Shown one piece after another: positions 7,357 through 16,500 of a DNA stretch of 17,517 nucleotides. Location: NCBI GenBank assembly GCA_946545765.1, contig CAMNNS010000020.1, positions 1-17,517 on the forward strand, written 5' to 3'. Under the pieces are notes generated by a model. It was not told the origin of the DNA, ran no database searches, and saw only the letters and a list, made by a program, of their open reading frames with translations. Made by a program: the position numbers and the translations under genes. The stretch is from an uncultured Bacteroidales bacterium (lineage in GTDB: Bacteria; Bacteroidota; Bacteroidia; Bacteroidales; UBA932). Numbering within the stretch: position 1 is the stretch's first letter; each line of letters opens with the position of its first letter.

Positions 7357-8988
7357 TTACATCATACCGCCCATTCCACCAGGCATTTGTGGCATAGCAG
7401 CTGGTGCCTCTTCTGGCTTATCAGCTATAACGCACTCAGTTGTTAAGAACATTCCAGCAACAGAAGCAGCATTTTGAAGAGCAACCCTTGCAACTTTTGT
7501 AGGGTCTATAACTCCGCCTGCCAATAAGTTTTCAAATTTGCCTTCGCGAGCATTATACCCAAAATCATCTTTCCCCTCTTTTACTTTTTGTATAATAACG
7601 CTACCTTCTTCCCCTGCGTTTTGGCAAATCATTCTAAGTGGCTCCTCCAAAGCTCTTACTATAATGTTGATACCTGTTTGTTCGTCATCGTTTGCACCTT
7701 TAACCTTTTTAAGTGCGTCAATTGCACGAATATAAGCGACTCCTCCTCCTGCGATTATTCCCTCTTCTACAGCAGCTCTTGTAGCATTTAGTGCATCCTC
7801 TACTCTATCTTTTTTCTCTTTTAACTCAACTTCAGAAGCGGCACCAACATATAATACTGCAACTCCGCCAGCTAATTTAGCAAGTCTCTCTTTTAATTTT
7901 TCTTTATCGTAGTCGGAAGTAGTTGTCTCTATTTGTTTTTTAATTTGAGCAACTCTATCTTCTATATCTTTCTTATTCCCAGCACCATTTACAATAGTAG
8001 TATTCTCTTTATCTATTGTAATCTTTTCTGCTTTACCAAGCATATCAGGAGTAGCATTCTCTAAAGTAAAGCCCCTCTCTTCAGATACAACAGTACCACC
8101 TGTTAATGTTGCAATATCTTGTAACATCTCTTTTCTTCTGTCACCAAAGCCTGGAGCTTTAACTGCTGCAACTTTCAAAGTGCCTCTTAATCTGTTTACA
8201 ACTAATGTTGTTAGAGCCTCTCCATCTACATCTTCTGCTATGATAAGAAGAGCTTTACCCTCTCTTGCAAGTGGCTCAAGAATAGGGAGAAGGTCTTTCA
8301 TTGTAGAGATTTTCTTATCTGTAATTAGGATATTTGGTTGGTCTAATACAGTCTCCATCTTATCGGGATTAGTCATAAAATATGGAGAGATATATCCTCT
8401 GTCAAATTGCATACCCTCAACAACTTTAACCTCTGTAGTTGTACCTTTTGCCTCTTCAACAGTTATAACACCTTCTTGTTTAACTTTACTCATAGCATCA
8501 GCGATAAGTTTGCCTATAACAGCGTCATTGTTAGCTGAGATAGAACCAACTTGCTCCACTTTAGTATAGTCTGTACCAACAGGTTGGCTTTGTTTCTTTA
8601 GATTCTCAACAACAGCCTCAACCGCTTTATCTATACCGCGTTTAAGGTCCATTGGATTTGCCCCAGCTGTTACATTTTTTAGCCCAACATTTATAATTGC
8701 TTGAGCAAGAACAGTTGCAGTTGTAGTACCATCACCAGCTTGGTCATTTGTTTTAGATGCAACCTCTTTAACAAGTTGAGCACCCATATTTTTAAAATGG
8801 TCGTCTAACTCTATCTCTTTTGCAACAGTAACACCATCTTTGGTAATTTGAGGTGCACCAAATTTTTTGTCAATAACAACATTACGCCCTTTAGGACCAA
8901 GTGTAACTTTTACGGCATTTGCCAATTCATCTGCCCCCTCCTTCATAAGTGAGCGAGCATCCATATTAAATTTTATCTCTTTTGCCAT
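7357..8988 (-). CDS. groL: Chaperonin GroEL (60 kDa, Cpn60)
   Basis: This is full-length GroEL of 543 residues, the usual size. Family hallmarks are all present: KEIKFNMDAR at the start, the nucleotide-binding LGPKGRNVV and DGTTTATVLAQ segments, the RVEDALNATRAAVEEGI block whose Asp is the ATPase residue, AGGGVAYIRA, and the C-terminal PGGMGGMM tail that lines the cavity floor. It forms the double heptamer ring that folds client proteins in the cytoplasm using ATP, with GroES as lid. It lies 41 bases downstream of groES on the same strand and ends at the shared palindromic terminator. No CIRCE element is present, so control is not of the HrcA type; see the sigma-54-like site upstream of groES. 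Confidence 0.98.
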   Translation of the reverse strand: MAKEIKFNMDARSLMKEGADELANAVKVTLGPKGRNVVIDKKFGAPQITKDGVTVAKEIELDDHFKNMGAQLVKEVASKTNDQAGDGTTTATVLAQAIINVGLKNVTAGANPMDLKRGIDKAVEAVVENLKKQSQPVGTDYTKVEQVGSISANNDAVIGKLIADAMSKVKQEGVITVEEAKGTTTEVKVVEGMQFDRGYISPYFMTNPDKMETVLDQPNILITDKKISTMKDLLPILEPLAREGKALLIIAEDVDGEALTTLVVNRLRGTLKVAAVKAPGFGDRRKEMLQDIATLTGGTVVSEERGFTLENATPDMLGKAEKITIDKENTTIVNGAGNKKDIEDRVAQIKKQIETTTSDYDKEKLKERLAKLAGGVAVLYVGAASEVELKEKKDRVEDALNATRAAVEEGIIAGGGVAYIRAIDALKKVKGANDDEQTGINIIVRALEEPLRMICQNAGEEGSVIIQKVKEGKDDFGYNAREGKFENLLAGGVIDPTKVARVALQNAASVAGMFLTTECVIADKPEEAPAAMPQMPGGMGGMM

Positions 8989-9029
8989 ATCTTTTAATTT
9001 TTATAATTCATATTTATTCAGAAAATAAG

Positions 9030-9302
9030 TTATACAACAGCCAAGACATCAGATTGTCTCATTATTAAATAAGTTTTTCCGTCTGGGGCATTAACTTCTG
9101 TTCCGGCATATTTGCCATAAAGGACATTGTCTCCAACTTTAAGCTCCATTGGTTCATCTTTTTTCCCAGGTCCAACAGCTACAACCTTACCTTCTTGTGG
9201 TTTCTCTTTTGCATTATCTGGAATAATAATTCCGCTAACAGTTTTTGTTTCAGCTTCTTTTGGTTCTATAAGAACTCTGTCTGCTAAAGGTTTAATTTTC
9301 AT
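9030..9302 (-). CDS. groES: Co-chaperonin GroES (Cpn10)
   Basis: The 90-residue protein starts MKIKPLADRVLIEP and contains the mobile-loop region (TVSGIIIPDNAKEKP), followed by GKVVAVGPG, the GDNVLYGKYAGTEV segment and a C-terminal YLIMRQSDVLAVV. All are standard GroES features. It caps the GroEL ring. It is the first gene of the groES-groEL operon. The leader between the predicted start of transcription and the ATG is almost pure A/T with no Shine-Dalgarno site, as is common for strongly translated genes in this phylum. Confidence 0.98.
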   Translation of the reverse strand: MKIKPLADRVLIEPKEAETKTVSGIIIPDNAKEKPQEGKVVAVGPGKKDEPMELKVGDNVLYGKYAGTEVNAPDGKTYLIMRQSDVLAVV

Positions 9303-9354
9303 AATAATTATAATAATTAGTTTTTAATATTTTATATCCAATCTCCACCATTGG

Positions 9355-9369
9355 GCAAAGTGTGTGCCA
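9355..9369 (-). promoter_or_regulatory. Sigma-54-like (-24/-12) promoter for groES-groEL
   Basis: The minus strand reads TGGCACACACTTTGC from 9369 to 9355. This fits the RpoN consensus TGGCACG-N4-TTGC with exact GG-to-GC spacing; the only departure in the fixed positions is A for G at the seventh. The predicted start of transcription is near 9343, giving a leader of about 41 bases. No CIRCE repeat and no TAnnTTTG box occur between this site and groES. Confidence 0.6.
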
Positions 9370-9392
9370 TCTTTATTATAAGATTTAAAATA

Positions 9393-9409
9393 TGACAAAA
9401 TGACCGACA
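9393..9409 (-). promoter_or_regulatory. Candidate activator-binding repeat upstream of the groES sigma-54-like promoter
   Basis: The plus strand reads TGACAAAA then TGACCGACA, so TGAC recurs with an 8-base period. It lies roughly 50-65 bases upstream of the predicted start, a reasonable place for an enhancer-binding activator. The assignment rests only on position and repetition. Confidence 0.25.
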
Positions 9410-9416
9410 CCGATGG

Positions 9417-9424
9417 CAAAAATA
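9417..9424 (-). promoter_or_regulatory. Possible second, sigma-ABfr-type -7 box for groES
   Basis: The minus strand reads TATTTTTG, matching TAnnTTTG. Transcription from here would give a leader of about 110 bases and pass through the sigma-54-like site. No TTG is seen at standard spacing, so this is a weak alternative or housekeeping promoter. Confidence 0.25.
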
Positions 9425-9430
9425 TTTGGT

Positions 9431-9438
9431 TATATTTG
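9431..9438 (+). promoter_or_regulatory. -7 box for tadA
   Basis: TATATTTG matches TAnnTTTG and lies 23 bases before the ATG at 9462. This supports ATG 9462 over the TTG at 9426, which lies upstream of the promoter box. The -33 element is unclear. Confidence 0.45.
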
Positions 9439-9461
9439 CAACATCACTAATTGAGCATTTT

Positions 9462-9926
9462 ATGGATTTGGATACTCTTAAAGTAGATATTAACTATATG
9501 TTAGAGGCAATAAAAGAGGCAAAGGAGGCTTTAGAAATAGGAGAGGTGCCAATTGGGTGTATTATTGTAGGAAAGGGTGGAGGTGTTGAGAGGATAATAG
9601 CAAGGGGTCATAATTTGACTCAGACATTAAAAGATCCTACAGCACATGCCGAGATGCAGGCGATTACATCTGCCACTTCTTATTTAGGGGGCAAATATTT
9701 AAAGAGTTGCACAATATATGTTACGGTAGAGCCTTGTCCGATGTGTGCTTCTGCTTTAAATTGGGCGCAAATCGGAAGGGTAGTATATGGTTGTAAAGAT
9801 CCTAAAAGGGGAGCAAGCCTATACGATAAGAGTTTGTATCATCCTAAAACAGAGGTAGTAGATGGTATCTTAGAAAAAGAGTGTGCCAACTTAATACAGC
9901 AGTTTTTTAAAACAAAGAGAAAATAA
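9462..9926 (+). CDS. tadA: tRNA adenosine(34) deaminase TadA
   Basis: With ATG 9462 the protein has 154 residues, the normal TadA size. An in-frame TTG at 9426 would add 12 residues but sits before the promoter box. The zinc deaminase core is complete: HAE at residues 62-64 (His ligand, Glu proton shuttle) and PCPMC at 91-95 with two Cys ligands. The EVPIGCIIV segment, a DPTAHAEM block and the YGCKDPKRGASLY segment distinguish TadA from cytidine or guanine deaminases. It converts A34 to inosine in tRNA-Arg(ACG), so that one tRNA reads CGU, CGC and CGA. Guanine deaminase is a less likely alternative. The YqaA-type gene starts 14 bases downstream and is probably co-transcribed. Confidence 0.92.
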   Translation: MDLDTLKVDINYMLEAIKEAKEALEIGEVPIGCIIVGKGGGVERIIARGHNLTQTLKDPTAHAEMQAITSATSYLGGKYLKSCTIYVTVEPCPMCASALNWAQIGRVVYGCKDPKRGASLYDKSLYHPKTEVVDGILEKECANLIQQFFKTKRK

Positions 9927-9940
9927 AAAAGTTTGGAAGT

Positions 9941-10402
9941 ATGATGTGGTTAAAAGATTGGGGTTTGCTTGGATTATTTATAGGTGCATACCTATCTGCT
10001 ACAGTTATCCCTTTTAGCTCCGATTTTTTAGTAATAGCTACTATTTTAGCAAAATTAAACCTCCCATTAATATTTGTTTGTGCTACTTTGGGAAGTTGGT
10101 TAGGAAGTATAACTACCTATTTTATGGGATTTTACTGCAAATGGGAGTGGATAGAAAAGATATTTAAAATTAAAAAAGAGAAGATAGAGAAGCATAAAGC
10201 TAAAATAGATAAGTGGGGTCCACCTATAGCCCTATTTGCTTGGCTCCCTTTTGTAGGGGATTTGTTTGCAATAGGGTTAGGGTTCTACAAAGTAAAGTTT
10301 TTACCAGTTGCCATATATACATTTATAGGTAAAGCACTTAGAGTTTTATTTTGGATAGCTATATATCTTCTTGTAGGTGACAAACTGTCTGAATGGTTGT
10401 AA
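9941..10402 (+). CDS. YqaA/DedA-type (VTT domain) inner-membrane protein
   Basis: The 153-residue protein is mostly hydrophobic, with about four membrane segments. The first half has the SNARE-associated/VTT pattern seen in YqaA: PFSSDFLVIATIL, then LGSWLGSITTYFMGF, with small residues packing a re-entrant loop. A charged cytoplasmic stretch (KIKKEKIEKHKAKIDKWG) follows, then a WLPFVGDLFAIGLGFYK segment in which the conserved Gly-Asp and Pro stand out, and a final membrane helix. The DedA superfamily is linked to lipid scrambling or carrier recycling, but YqaA itself has no established substrate. The short spacing to tadA suggests joint transcription, without an obvious functional link. Confidence 0.85.
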   Translation: MMWLKDWGLLGLFIGAYLSATVIPFSSDFLVIATILAKLNLPLIFVCATLGSWLGSITTYFMGFYCKWEWIEKIFKIKKEKIEKHKAKIDKWGPPIALFAWLPFVGDLFAIGLGFYKVKFLPVAIYTFIGKALRVLFWIAIYLLVGDKLSEWL

Positions 10403-10441
10403 GATTTTTTTGCTAAAAGTATGAAAATAGAATTATTTTTA

Positions 10442-10449
10442 TATTTTTG
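10442..10449 (+). promoter_or_regulatory. -7 box for tRNA-Gln
   Basis: TATTTTTG matches TAnnTTTG about 28 bases before the mature tRNA 5' end, a suitable distance for a short precursor leader. Only ATG, not TTG, lies near the expected -33 position. Confidence 0.4.
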
Positions 10450-10477
10450 CAGTCACAAAATAAAAGAGGGAAGATAT

Positions 10478-10548
10478 TGAGATATGGTGTAATGGTAGCA
10501 CAACAGATTTTGGTTCTGTTTGTCTAGGTTCGAATCCTGGTATCTCAA
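10478..10548 (+). tRNA. tRNA-Gln (anticodon TTG)
   Basis: A full cloverleaf can be drawn. The acceptor stem is TGAGATA (10478-10484) with TATCTCA (10541-10547), giving the U1-A72 pair usual for bacterial tRNA-Gln, and A10548 is the discriminator. The D arm has GTG/CAC with an AATGGTAG loop. The anticodon stem is ACAGA/TCTGT around loop TTTTGGT, so positions 34-36 are TTG. The variable loop has 4 bases. The T arm is CTAGG/CCTGG around TTCGAAT. The CCA end is not encoded (A then CAA follows), so it must be added after transcription. The lipoprotein gene starts 21 bases further on. Confidence 0.95.
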
Positions 10549-10569
10549 CAATCTTTTTTCAAAATAAGT

Positions 10570-11649
10570 ATGAAAAGCAGATTTTATAGTTACCATCGCA
10601 AGGTAACTTTTTTGTTAATAGGTAGATATACAGTTAAAACTATTATAATTATAGCACTTATCGCGATAGGGGCTTGTAAAAATAGTACCAATAAAAGTAA
10701 AGAGGAGATATTAGAAAGCACCACTTCTGTAGAACGCTTTACAAAGATTAAGTTTCCCTCATATTTCACAAAAGATGAAGATTCAATAACTTTTTTAGCA
10801 AAACATTATTGGGACAATTTCTTAAATGAGGAGAGGCTTTTACGACTTACTCCAAGAAATTTATCTGATATATTTGATTTAAGTAGTAAAGAGTTTGCCG
10901 ATGTATTCTTGAACTATATTTTAATCCTTCAGAGTATGAATAACTTAGAGAAGGAAAAAGTTTTATTTAAGGAGTTTATAGATAAAGCAAATATAATTGC
11001 CGATAGGGGTGACAAATCTCTTCTCCTTATCACGATAAAATGTTCGGAAGAGGTACTCTATAATCCAAGGTCTCCATATATTGATGAAGAATTATATATC
11101 CCTATTTTAGAAGAGGTTCTGTCCACTAAAAATCTTTCTGAGGAGGCAAAAAGTCCATATCTATACCAATATAAAGTTGTATCAAAAAACAGAGTGGGTT
11201 CAAAAGGAGCTGATATTCAATACGGTACCCGAGTGAGGGAAAATAGTAAAGGTGAATATATCGCTGAGCCCCCTTTTAGAAAAATGTATGATTTAAAATC
11301 AGATTATCTATTATTATTGTTTTCAGATCCCGATTGTTCTAATTGTGAGGGTATATTAAGAAAAATGAAGAGTTCGGGTAAAATAATAGATTTAGTTGGG
11401 GCGGGGCAATTAAAAATACTCTCTATTTATACAGAGTCTAATTTAAAAGTGTGGGAGTCTAAAAGGGGAGATTATCCAATAGATTGGATATATGCTTATT
11501 ATCCTAAAGGGTCGTTTGGAGAGAATGATCCATATATTATCAGAAGTATTCCAAGTTTTTATCTATTGGATAAAGATAAAAATGTAATTCTTAAAGATGT
11601 ATCTTTGGAGAAAATAATATCTTTCTTCTCTTCCGAAGATTTTAAATAG
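10570..11649 (+). CDS. Thioredoxin-like lipoprotein, DUF5106 type
   Basis: The 359-residue protein has a long N-terminal signal with a hydrophobic core (about residues 24-35) ending in a lipobox, AIGAC, so C36 should be lipidated. The region after it (about 50-210) is helical and resembles the DUF5106 domain that precedes thioredoxin folds in Bacteroidota lipoproteins. The C-terminal part (about 235-359) has a thioredoxin-like pattern: LLLLFSDPDCSNC with C256 and C259 as the CxxC pair, and a cis-Pro region IRSIPSFYLLDKD. It is predicted to act in the periplasm as a thiol-disulphide or cytochrome-maturation-like protein; the partner is unknown. The start lies 21 bases after tRNA-Gln, so it may be transcribed from the tRNA promoter. 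No aspartate-rich surface-export tag follows the Cys. Confidence 0.82.
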   Translation: MKSRFYSYHRKVTFLLIGRYTVKTIIIIALIAIGACKNSTNKSKEEILESTTSVERFTKIKFPSYFTKDEDSITFLAKHYWDNFLNEERLLRLTPRNLSDIFDLSSKEFADVFLNYILILQSMNNLEKEKVLFKEFIDKANIIADRGDKSLLLITIKCSEEVLYNPRSPYIDEELYIPILEEVLSTKNLSEEAKSPYLYQYKVVSKNRVGSKGADIQYGTRVRENSKGEYIAEPPFRKMYDLKSDYLLLLFSDPDCSNCEGILRKMKSSGKIIDLVGAGQLKILSIYTESNLKVWESKRGDYPIDWIYAYYPKGSFGENDPYIIRSIPSFYLLDKDKNVILKDVSLEKIISFFSSEDFK

Positions 11650-11716
11650 TTCTTAAAGATAAAAAACCGTAAGATATATCAAGTTTATAATCAACAAAGT
11701 GAGTTTGTGTTACAGA

Positions 11717-13405
11717 TTATTTAATCTCAATAACAGCCTCAGAAATGTTAATCATAAAATCGCCAACTTGCTCGCACTCGTTAATTAAATCTATGTAATA
11801 AACACCTGTCATATAATTATAAGAGTTCTGCTCTAATTTTTTTAGATGTTCTTCTTTGAGAGTATTACGATAGATATTTATTTCTTGCTCTATGTCTTGT
11901 GCATTAGATATATCCTGTATATTCTTATATCCCAATTTAAGGTTCTCCTCCATCGCATCAAAACCTTTGAGAATAAGGTTCATCATATTGTTAATCTTTG
12001 TGAGCATTGTGCTATCAAATGTAGCACCATGATTATTTCTTCTCTGTAGGATTCTACCAATGTTAAACCCACTATCACCGATGCTCTCTAACTCACTAAT
12101 AACTTTAAACATACCATGTATTCTACGAGAAGACTCTTCACTCAAATCGCCCTCTGCCACATCGTTGAGATATTTACCTATTTCAAACTCTATTTTGTCT
12201 GTAATACTTTCATAATTCTCTAACTTGCTATATAGCTCTTCAAACTTTTCATTATCTTTCTCATTGATAGCTTCTATTGCACAATTGTATTGTTGCCTGC
12301 AGATCTCTAAAAAATGGAGAATTTCTGATTTAGCTTGCCCTAAAGATAACTCTGCAGTTGATAACGGACCCCCATAAATATATTGTAATTTAAACACTTC
12401 ATCTTCGGGTCTTCCGGGAATCATTTTAGTTACAAATTTTACTATATGGTTTGTGAATCCAACTAATAAAGCGGTGTTGCATATATTAAATAGAGTATGC
12501 ACCATTGCTATTGAGCATAGGATAGAGACGCCTGTAACTGAGGCATCTAATGGATTGTCAAAGCCAAGTAGCATAATTAGTTTTGAAACTAACCAAAGGA
12601 ATGGATGAAAAAGAAGAAGAACCCAAATAACACCAGTTACATTAAAGAAGGAGTGTCCTAAAGCCGCCCTTCTTGCTGAGGTATTTGCTACAGAAGCAGC
12701 AATATTTGCAGTTAAAGTTGTTCCGATATTTTCTCCAAGTACGAGAGCGGCACCCATTTCAAAATGTAGTCCGTTGTTACACATAACTAAAGTTAGTGCC
12801 ATCATCGCAGCAGAGGATTGAAGTATCATTGTAAGTATAGAACCAATCAGAACGCAGAGAAGAATTCCTAAAAATCCGAGGTCACTCCACCCATTAACAG
12901 CATCTTTTACATATTCAAGGTATTTATGATCTACAGCTTGTTGCACCATACTTAACCCTAAAAACATTATAGCAAATCCAATAATAAGCTCTCCTATAGA
13001 TTTTTTCTTTTTTGATCGGAACATCATTAAAATAAAACCTAAAGCAATTAAAGGGATTGTAAATGTTGTAATACTTCCCGAGAAACCAACCAAAGCTAAT
13101 AACCAAGCACTTACGGTGGTCCCTATATTTGCTCCCATTATAACCCCAATAGATTGAGCTAAAGTCAAAAGACCAGCATTTACAAAACTTACTACCATTA
13201 GAGTTGTTGCAGCTGAGGATTGTATAGATGCTGTAACTGCTAAACCAGTAAAAATCCTCTTAAAAGTATTATTGGTCATAGAAGAGAGGAAACTTCTAAG
13301 TTTTTCTCCTGCGACTTTCTGTAATGCCCCACTCATAAGTGTCATTCCATATAAGAAAAGAGCCATCGAGCCTAGAAGTTTCAGTATAGACATTGCTATA
13401 TTCAT
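11717..13405 (-). CDS. Na/Pi cotransporter family protein (NptA type) with C-terminal PhoU-like domain
   Basis: The 562-residue protein has two inverted-topology repeats typical of sodium-phosphate symporters. Each carries a QSSAA motif (residues 62-66 and 196-200) and a matching G-x-NIGTT motif (91-97 GANIGTT and 224-230 GENIGTT). About eight hydrophobic segments lie between residues 1 and 325. From about 350 to the end is a helical, charged, PhoU-like cytoplasmic domain, often involved in regulating phosphate uptake. It is predicted to bring phosphate across the inner membrane with sodium. The gene is alone on its strand, divergent from the large outer-membrane protein gene and convergent with the lipoprotein gene. 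Not all bacterial members have been shown to carry phosphate. Confidence 0.93.
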   Translation of the reverse strand: MNIAMSILKLLGSMALFLYGMTLMSGALQKVAGEKLRSFLSSMTNNTFKRIFTGLAVTASIQSSAATTLMVVSFVNAGLLTLAQSIGVIMGANIGTTVSAWLLALVGFSGSITTFTIPLIALGFILMMFRSKKKKSIGELIIGFAIMFLGLSMVQQAVDHKYLEYVKDAVNGWSDLGFLGILLCVLIGSILTMILQSSAAMMALTLVMCNNGLHFEMGAALVLGENIGTTLTANIAASVANTSARRAALGHSFFNVTGVIWVLLLFHPFLWLVSKLIMLLGFDNPLDASVTGVSILCSIAMVHTLFNICNTALLVGFTNHIVKFVTKMIPGRPEDEVFKLQYIYGGPLSTAELSLGQAKSEILHFLEICRQQYNCAIEAINEKDNEKFEELYSKLENYESITDKIEFEIGKYLNDVAEGDLSEESSRRIHGMFKVISELESIGDSGFNIGRILQRRNNHGATFDSTMLTKINNMMNLILKGFDAMEENLKLGYKNIQDISNAQDIEQEINIYRNTLKEEHLKKLEQNSYNYMTGVYYIDLINECEQVGDFMINISEAVIEIK

Positions 13406-13427
13406 AGTTTAATCTTTATAGGCAAAC

Positions 13428-13435
13428 CAAATATA
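13428..13435 (-). promoter_or_regulatory. Possible -7 box for the Na/Pi cotransporter gene
   Basis: The minus strand reads TATATTTG, matching TAnnTTTG, about 23 bases before the ATG at 13405. The -33 region reads TTA at best. Confidence 0.4.
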
Positions 13436-13473
13436 ATAAATGTATATTATTTTTTTAACTCTCTTTTCTTTTT

Positions 13474-13504
13474 TTGTCTATATTATTATAAAATTATAGA
13501 TTTG
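13474..13504 (+). promoter_or_regulatory. Bacteroidota-type promoter for the outer-membrane protein gene
   Basis: TTG at 13474-13476 and TAGATTTG at 13497-13504 are separated by 20 bases, which fits TTG-N19-21-TAnnTTTG. Transcription would start near 13510, giving a leader of roughly 38 bases to the ATG at 13548. Confidence 0.6.
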
Positions 13505-13547
13505 TACTTACTAAATATATTGTTTAACTATTAGCCAATTATAGTAT

Positions 13548-16500
13548 ATGGAAAAGTCTCACATGCTTAGAGGCAAGAAGAATATTGCTCTAACTTTTTT
13601 TCTTTGTGTTTTAGTAATGAGTCCTTTAAAGAGTTGGGGGCAATACTATTCTGTAGGGGAGAACCCTTCTAATGTAAAATGGAAGGAGATGAGTTCTAAA
13701 AATTTCAAAGTAATATATCCTATTAAGAGAGCCGAATTTAATCCGGCTTTAAAATCTGAAAGTGGATATGAGAAATTGATAAAAAATTATCTTTTGCTTA
13801 TGGAAAAGAATTATGGTATTCTTTCCGATTCAATAGAATATAATTATGGATTAGGTGGGCTTTTTCCAACTATAGTACATCCGTTTAATGCAATAAGCAA
13901 TGGTGTAACTTTTTGGTCTCCAAGACAAATAGACTATTTTATGTTACCCCCTACAGGGTTACAATATCCGCAGCCATGGCACCAACAGTTAGTTCTTCAT
14001 GAGGGGAGACACGCTTGGCAGATTGCTCATTTTAATAAAGGTTTCTTGAAGGTACTATATTGGGTATTTGGAGAGCAAGTGATTGGTATGGCATCAGGTG
14101 TTTATCCATCTTCATGGATGTTAGAAGGAGATGCAGTAGTAGCTGAGACTCAGATGAGTAAATTTGGACGAGGAAGAAGTGGTTCTTTCTTGGCAAAGAC
14201 ATTAAATACAATAATTCCCGATGGAGAGAGTGGAGTGAGATTAACAAATGTTTATGGGAAAAACAGAAATTGGGATAGGTGGAGATTTGGCTCAGATAAG
14301 TATTATAGTCCATCTCAATATCATGTTGGTTATATGATAAATGCAATGGCGAGATATAAGACAAAAGATTATAATCTTACCCATAAAATTTTATCGCAAG
14401 AGCCAATGCAACTTTATAATGTTAATACTGTTGCAAATGCGTTTAAAGATTTTTCGGGCAGAACGCATCGGGATTATACTAAAGATTCTTTGTTGCAAGA
14501 GTATTACTCTTTAAATACAAATAAAGAGATAGATAAACTTCTTAAAGGAGTAGATAACAAATCGGTGAATATTACAGGAAAATCTTATAAAAGGGGAGGC
14601 GGTAATAAAAATTATTATTTAGAATATTATAATATAGTAGATCTATCTGAAGACTCTTTAGTTGCAGTTGCAAGCGGCTATGGTTCAATGCCGTATCTTG
14701 TGTTATATAAGAGGAATGGAGATAGTTGGGATTCTGAAATTTTAAGATATATGCCTCAAATGCAGAGTGGAATCTCCACCTATAATGCAAGAAAAATTTT
14801 CTGGAGCGAGCCTGTAGTTGATGCACGCTGGGAACAAGTTGCAAGAAACAAGATTTTTTCTTATGATATTCCTACTAAAAAATTGGAAAATATAGATGTA
14901 GGAAATGATTATCTATATAGCCCAATGAATTGTAAAAATATTCTTTATGCAATTTCCTATGATCCAGAACTTTTAGAATCTAAAATTGTTGCAATAAAAG
15001 ATTTAAAAAATGATAAAATAATATATTCTGAGCCAAACTCGGTAGTATATAGCACAAATAATCAAATAACTGAGATTTGTTCTATAAATGGGGAGATCTT
15101 TTTTACCGAGATTTCCGACAATGGAGTGTCGTTAAAAAGTGTGAAAGGGAGAACAATTATTAAAGATTCTAAAGCTGTTATAAAAGAGATAATTGGTGGT
15201 GATAAAAGGCTATTTTTTATCTCCGATATTTTTGGAGAAGATTTACTATTATCTGTAGATCCTACAAAAGAGGGGGCAACTATTGCAAATGGAGATATTA
15301 GTATAGCATCTTCTTCTCGTGGTATTACAATGTACACTGTATTAGAGGATAAAGGGTTATTGTATGTAACCAAACATTTAAGAGATAGAGGCGTTTATCT
15401 TTTTAAAGAGGAGATACAGAGTATTCCTGCCACAGAAAAGTTAAAATTTAATTTTCCTCTTGCAGAGGAACTATCACGACAATACGTTAATAGTGAAGAG
15501 TATAAAGCAATGTCATCTATAAGCGATGAAGAGGTTCCTGTATCTATAAAGAAGTATAAAAAATTTAGTAACTTGTTTAAGTTTCATTCATGGGCTCCTT
15601 TTTACACAAATTACACCGGAGCTACTAATGGTAGTTATGACGATTTCTTTACAGAGATAAAACCCGGTGTAACTCTCTTCTCACAAAACGAGTTGGGAAC
15701 AATGTCGGGGCAGTTAGGTTATTCCTATAATTCAGATGAAAGACTTCATGCGGCACATTTTAATTTTACATATAAAGGCTGGTATCCTGTTATCTCCGCT
15801 ACTGTAGATTTTAATGATAAGTATATGTTAGAAAATAAGCACTCTTTTAGATCTAATGTAAATATATACTTGCCACTCAATCTCTCTAAAAATGGTTGGA
15901 ATAAGGGTATAACTCCCCTTTTGTTTTGGGGTTATAGAAATGATGAGGAAATAGAGTTCAATGTTTCAAATAATTCAAATTATGTTTATCGCAAAAATAT
16001 AGATAGACATTATCTTGTAGCCTCATTATCAGCTTATAGCTCTTTAGGAGTAGCAAAGTCTCAAATTTTTCCAAGATGGGGTATAGGGGGTAGATTGCAA
16101 GCGGGTATATCACCAAATGGAAGAGATTATTATGGTTCTATATATTCTGCTTATTTATACGGATATATACCAGGATTTAAATTTAATGATGCTATAAAGT
16201 TAAGTGCATCGTATCAATATCAAGATTATAAGAGATATTTATTGAATAATATTATCTCTATTCCAAGAGGCTACACTCGCGACATTTATGGTGAGGAATT
16301 TTTTAGGGCGACAATAGATTATGGTTTGCCTATTTATCTTGGAGATATATCATTAGGTTCTATAGCATATTTAAAAAGTTTAAGTGTTGTTCCTTTTGCA
16401 GATTTAGGTCTTTTCAAGGTGAGAGATCATTGGAGAAACAGATCTTCATTTGGTTCTGACATTGTTTTTAATGGACATTTTTTAAGGATAGGTTACCCTA

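Noticed and set aside
7538..8569. Several plus-strand open frames opposite groEL
   Set aside because: They are the mirror of a highly conserved coding sequence, and their Ser/Pro-rich composition is typical of antisense shadows.
9303..9461. CIRCE operator for HrcA upstream of groES
   Set aside because: I looked for TTAGCACTC-N9-GAGTGCTAA and found no recognisable half-site.
11650..11716. Weak hairpin (ACAAA/TTTGT) between the convergent lipoprotein and Na/Pi genes
   Set aside because: It has only five A/T-dominated pairs without a T-run, too weak to call a terminator.
14032..15373. Minus-strand open frames opposite the large outer-membrane protein gene
   Set aside because: They have low-complexity, shadow-like composition and no start context; the plus-strand frame is continuous over 1026 codons.
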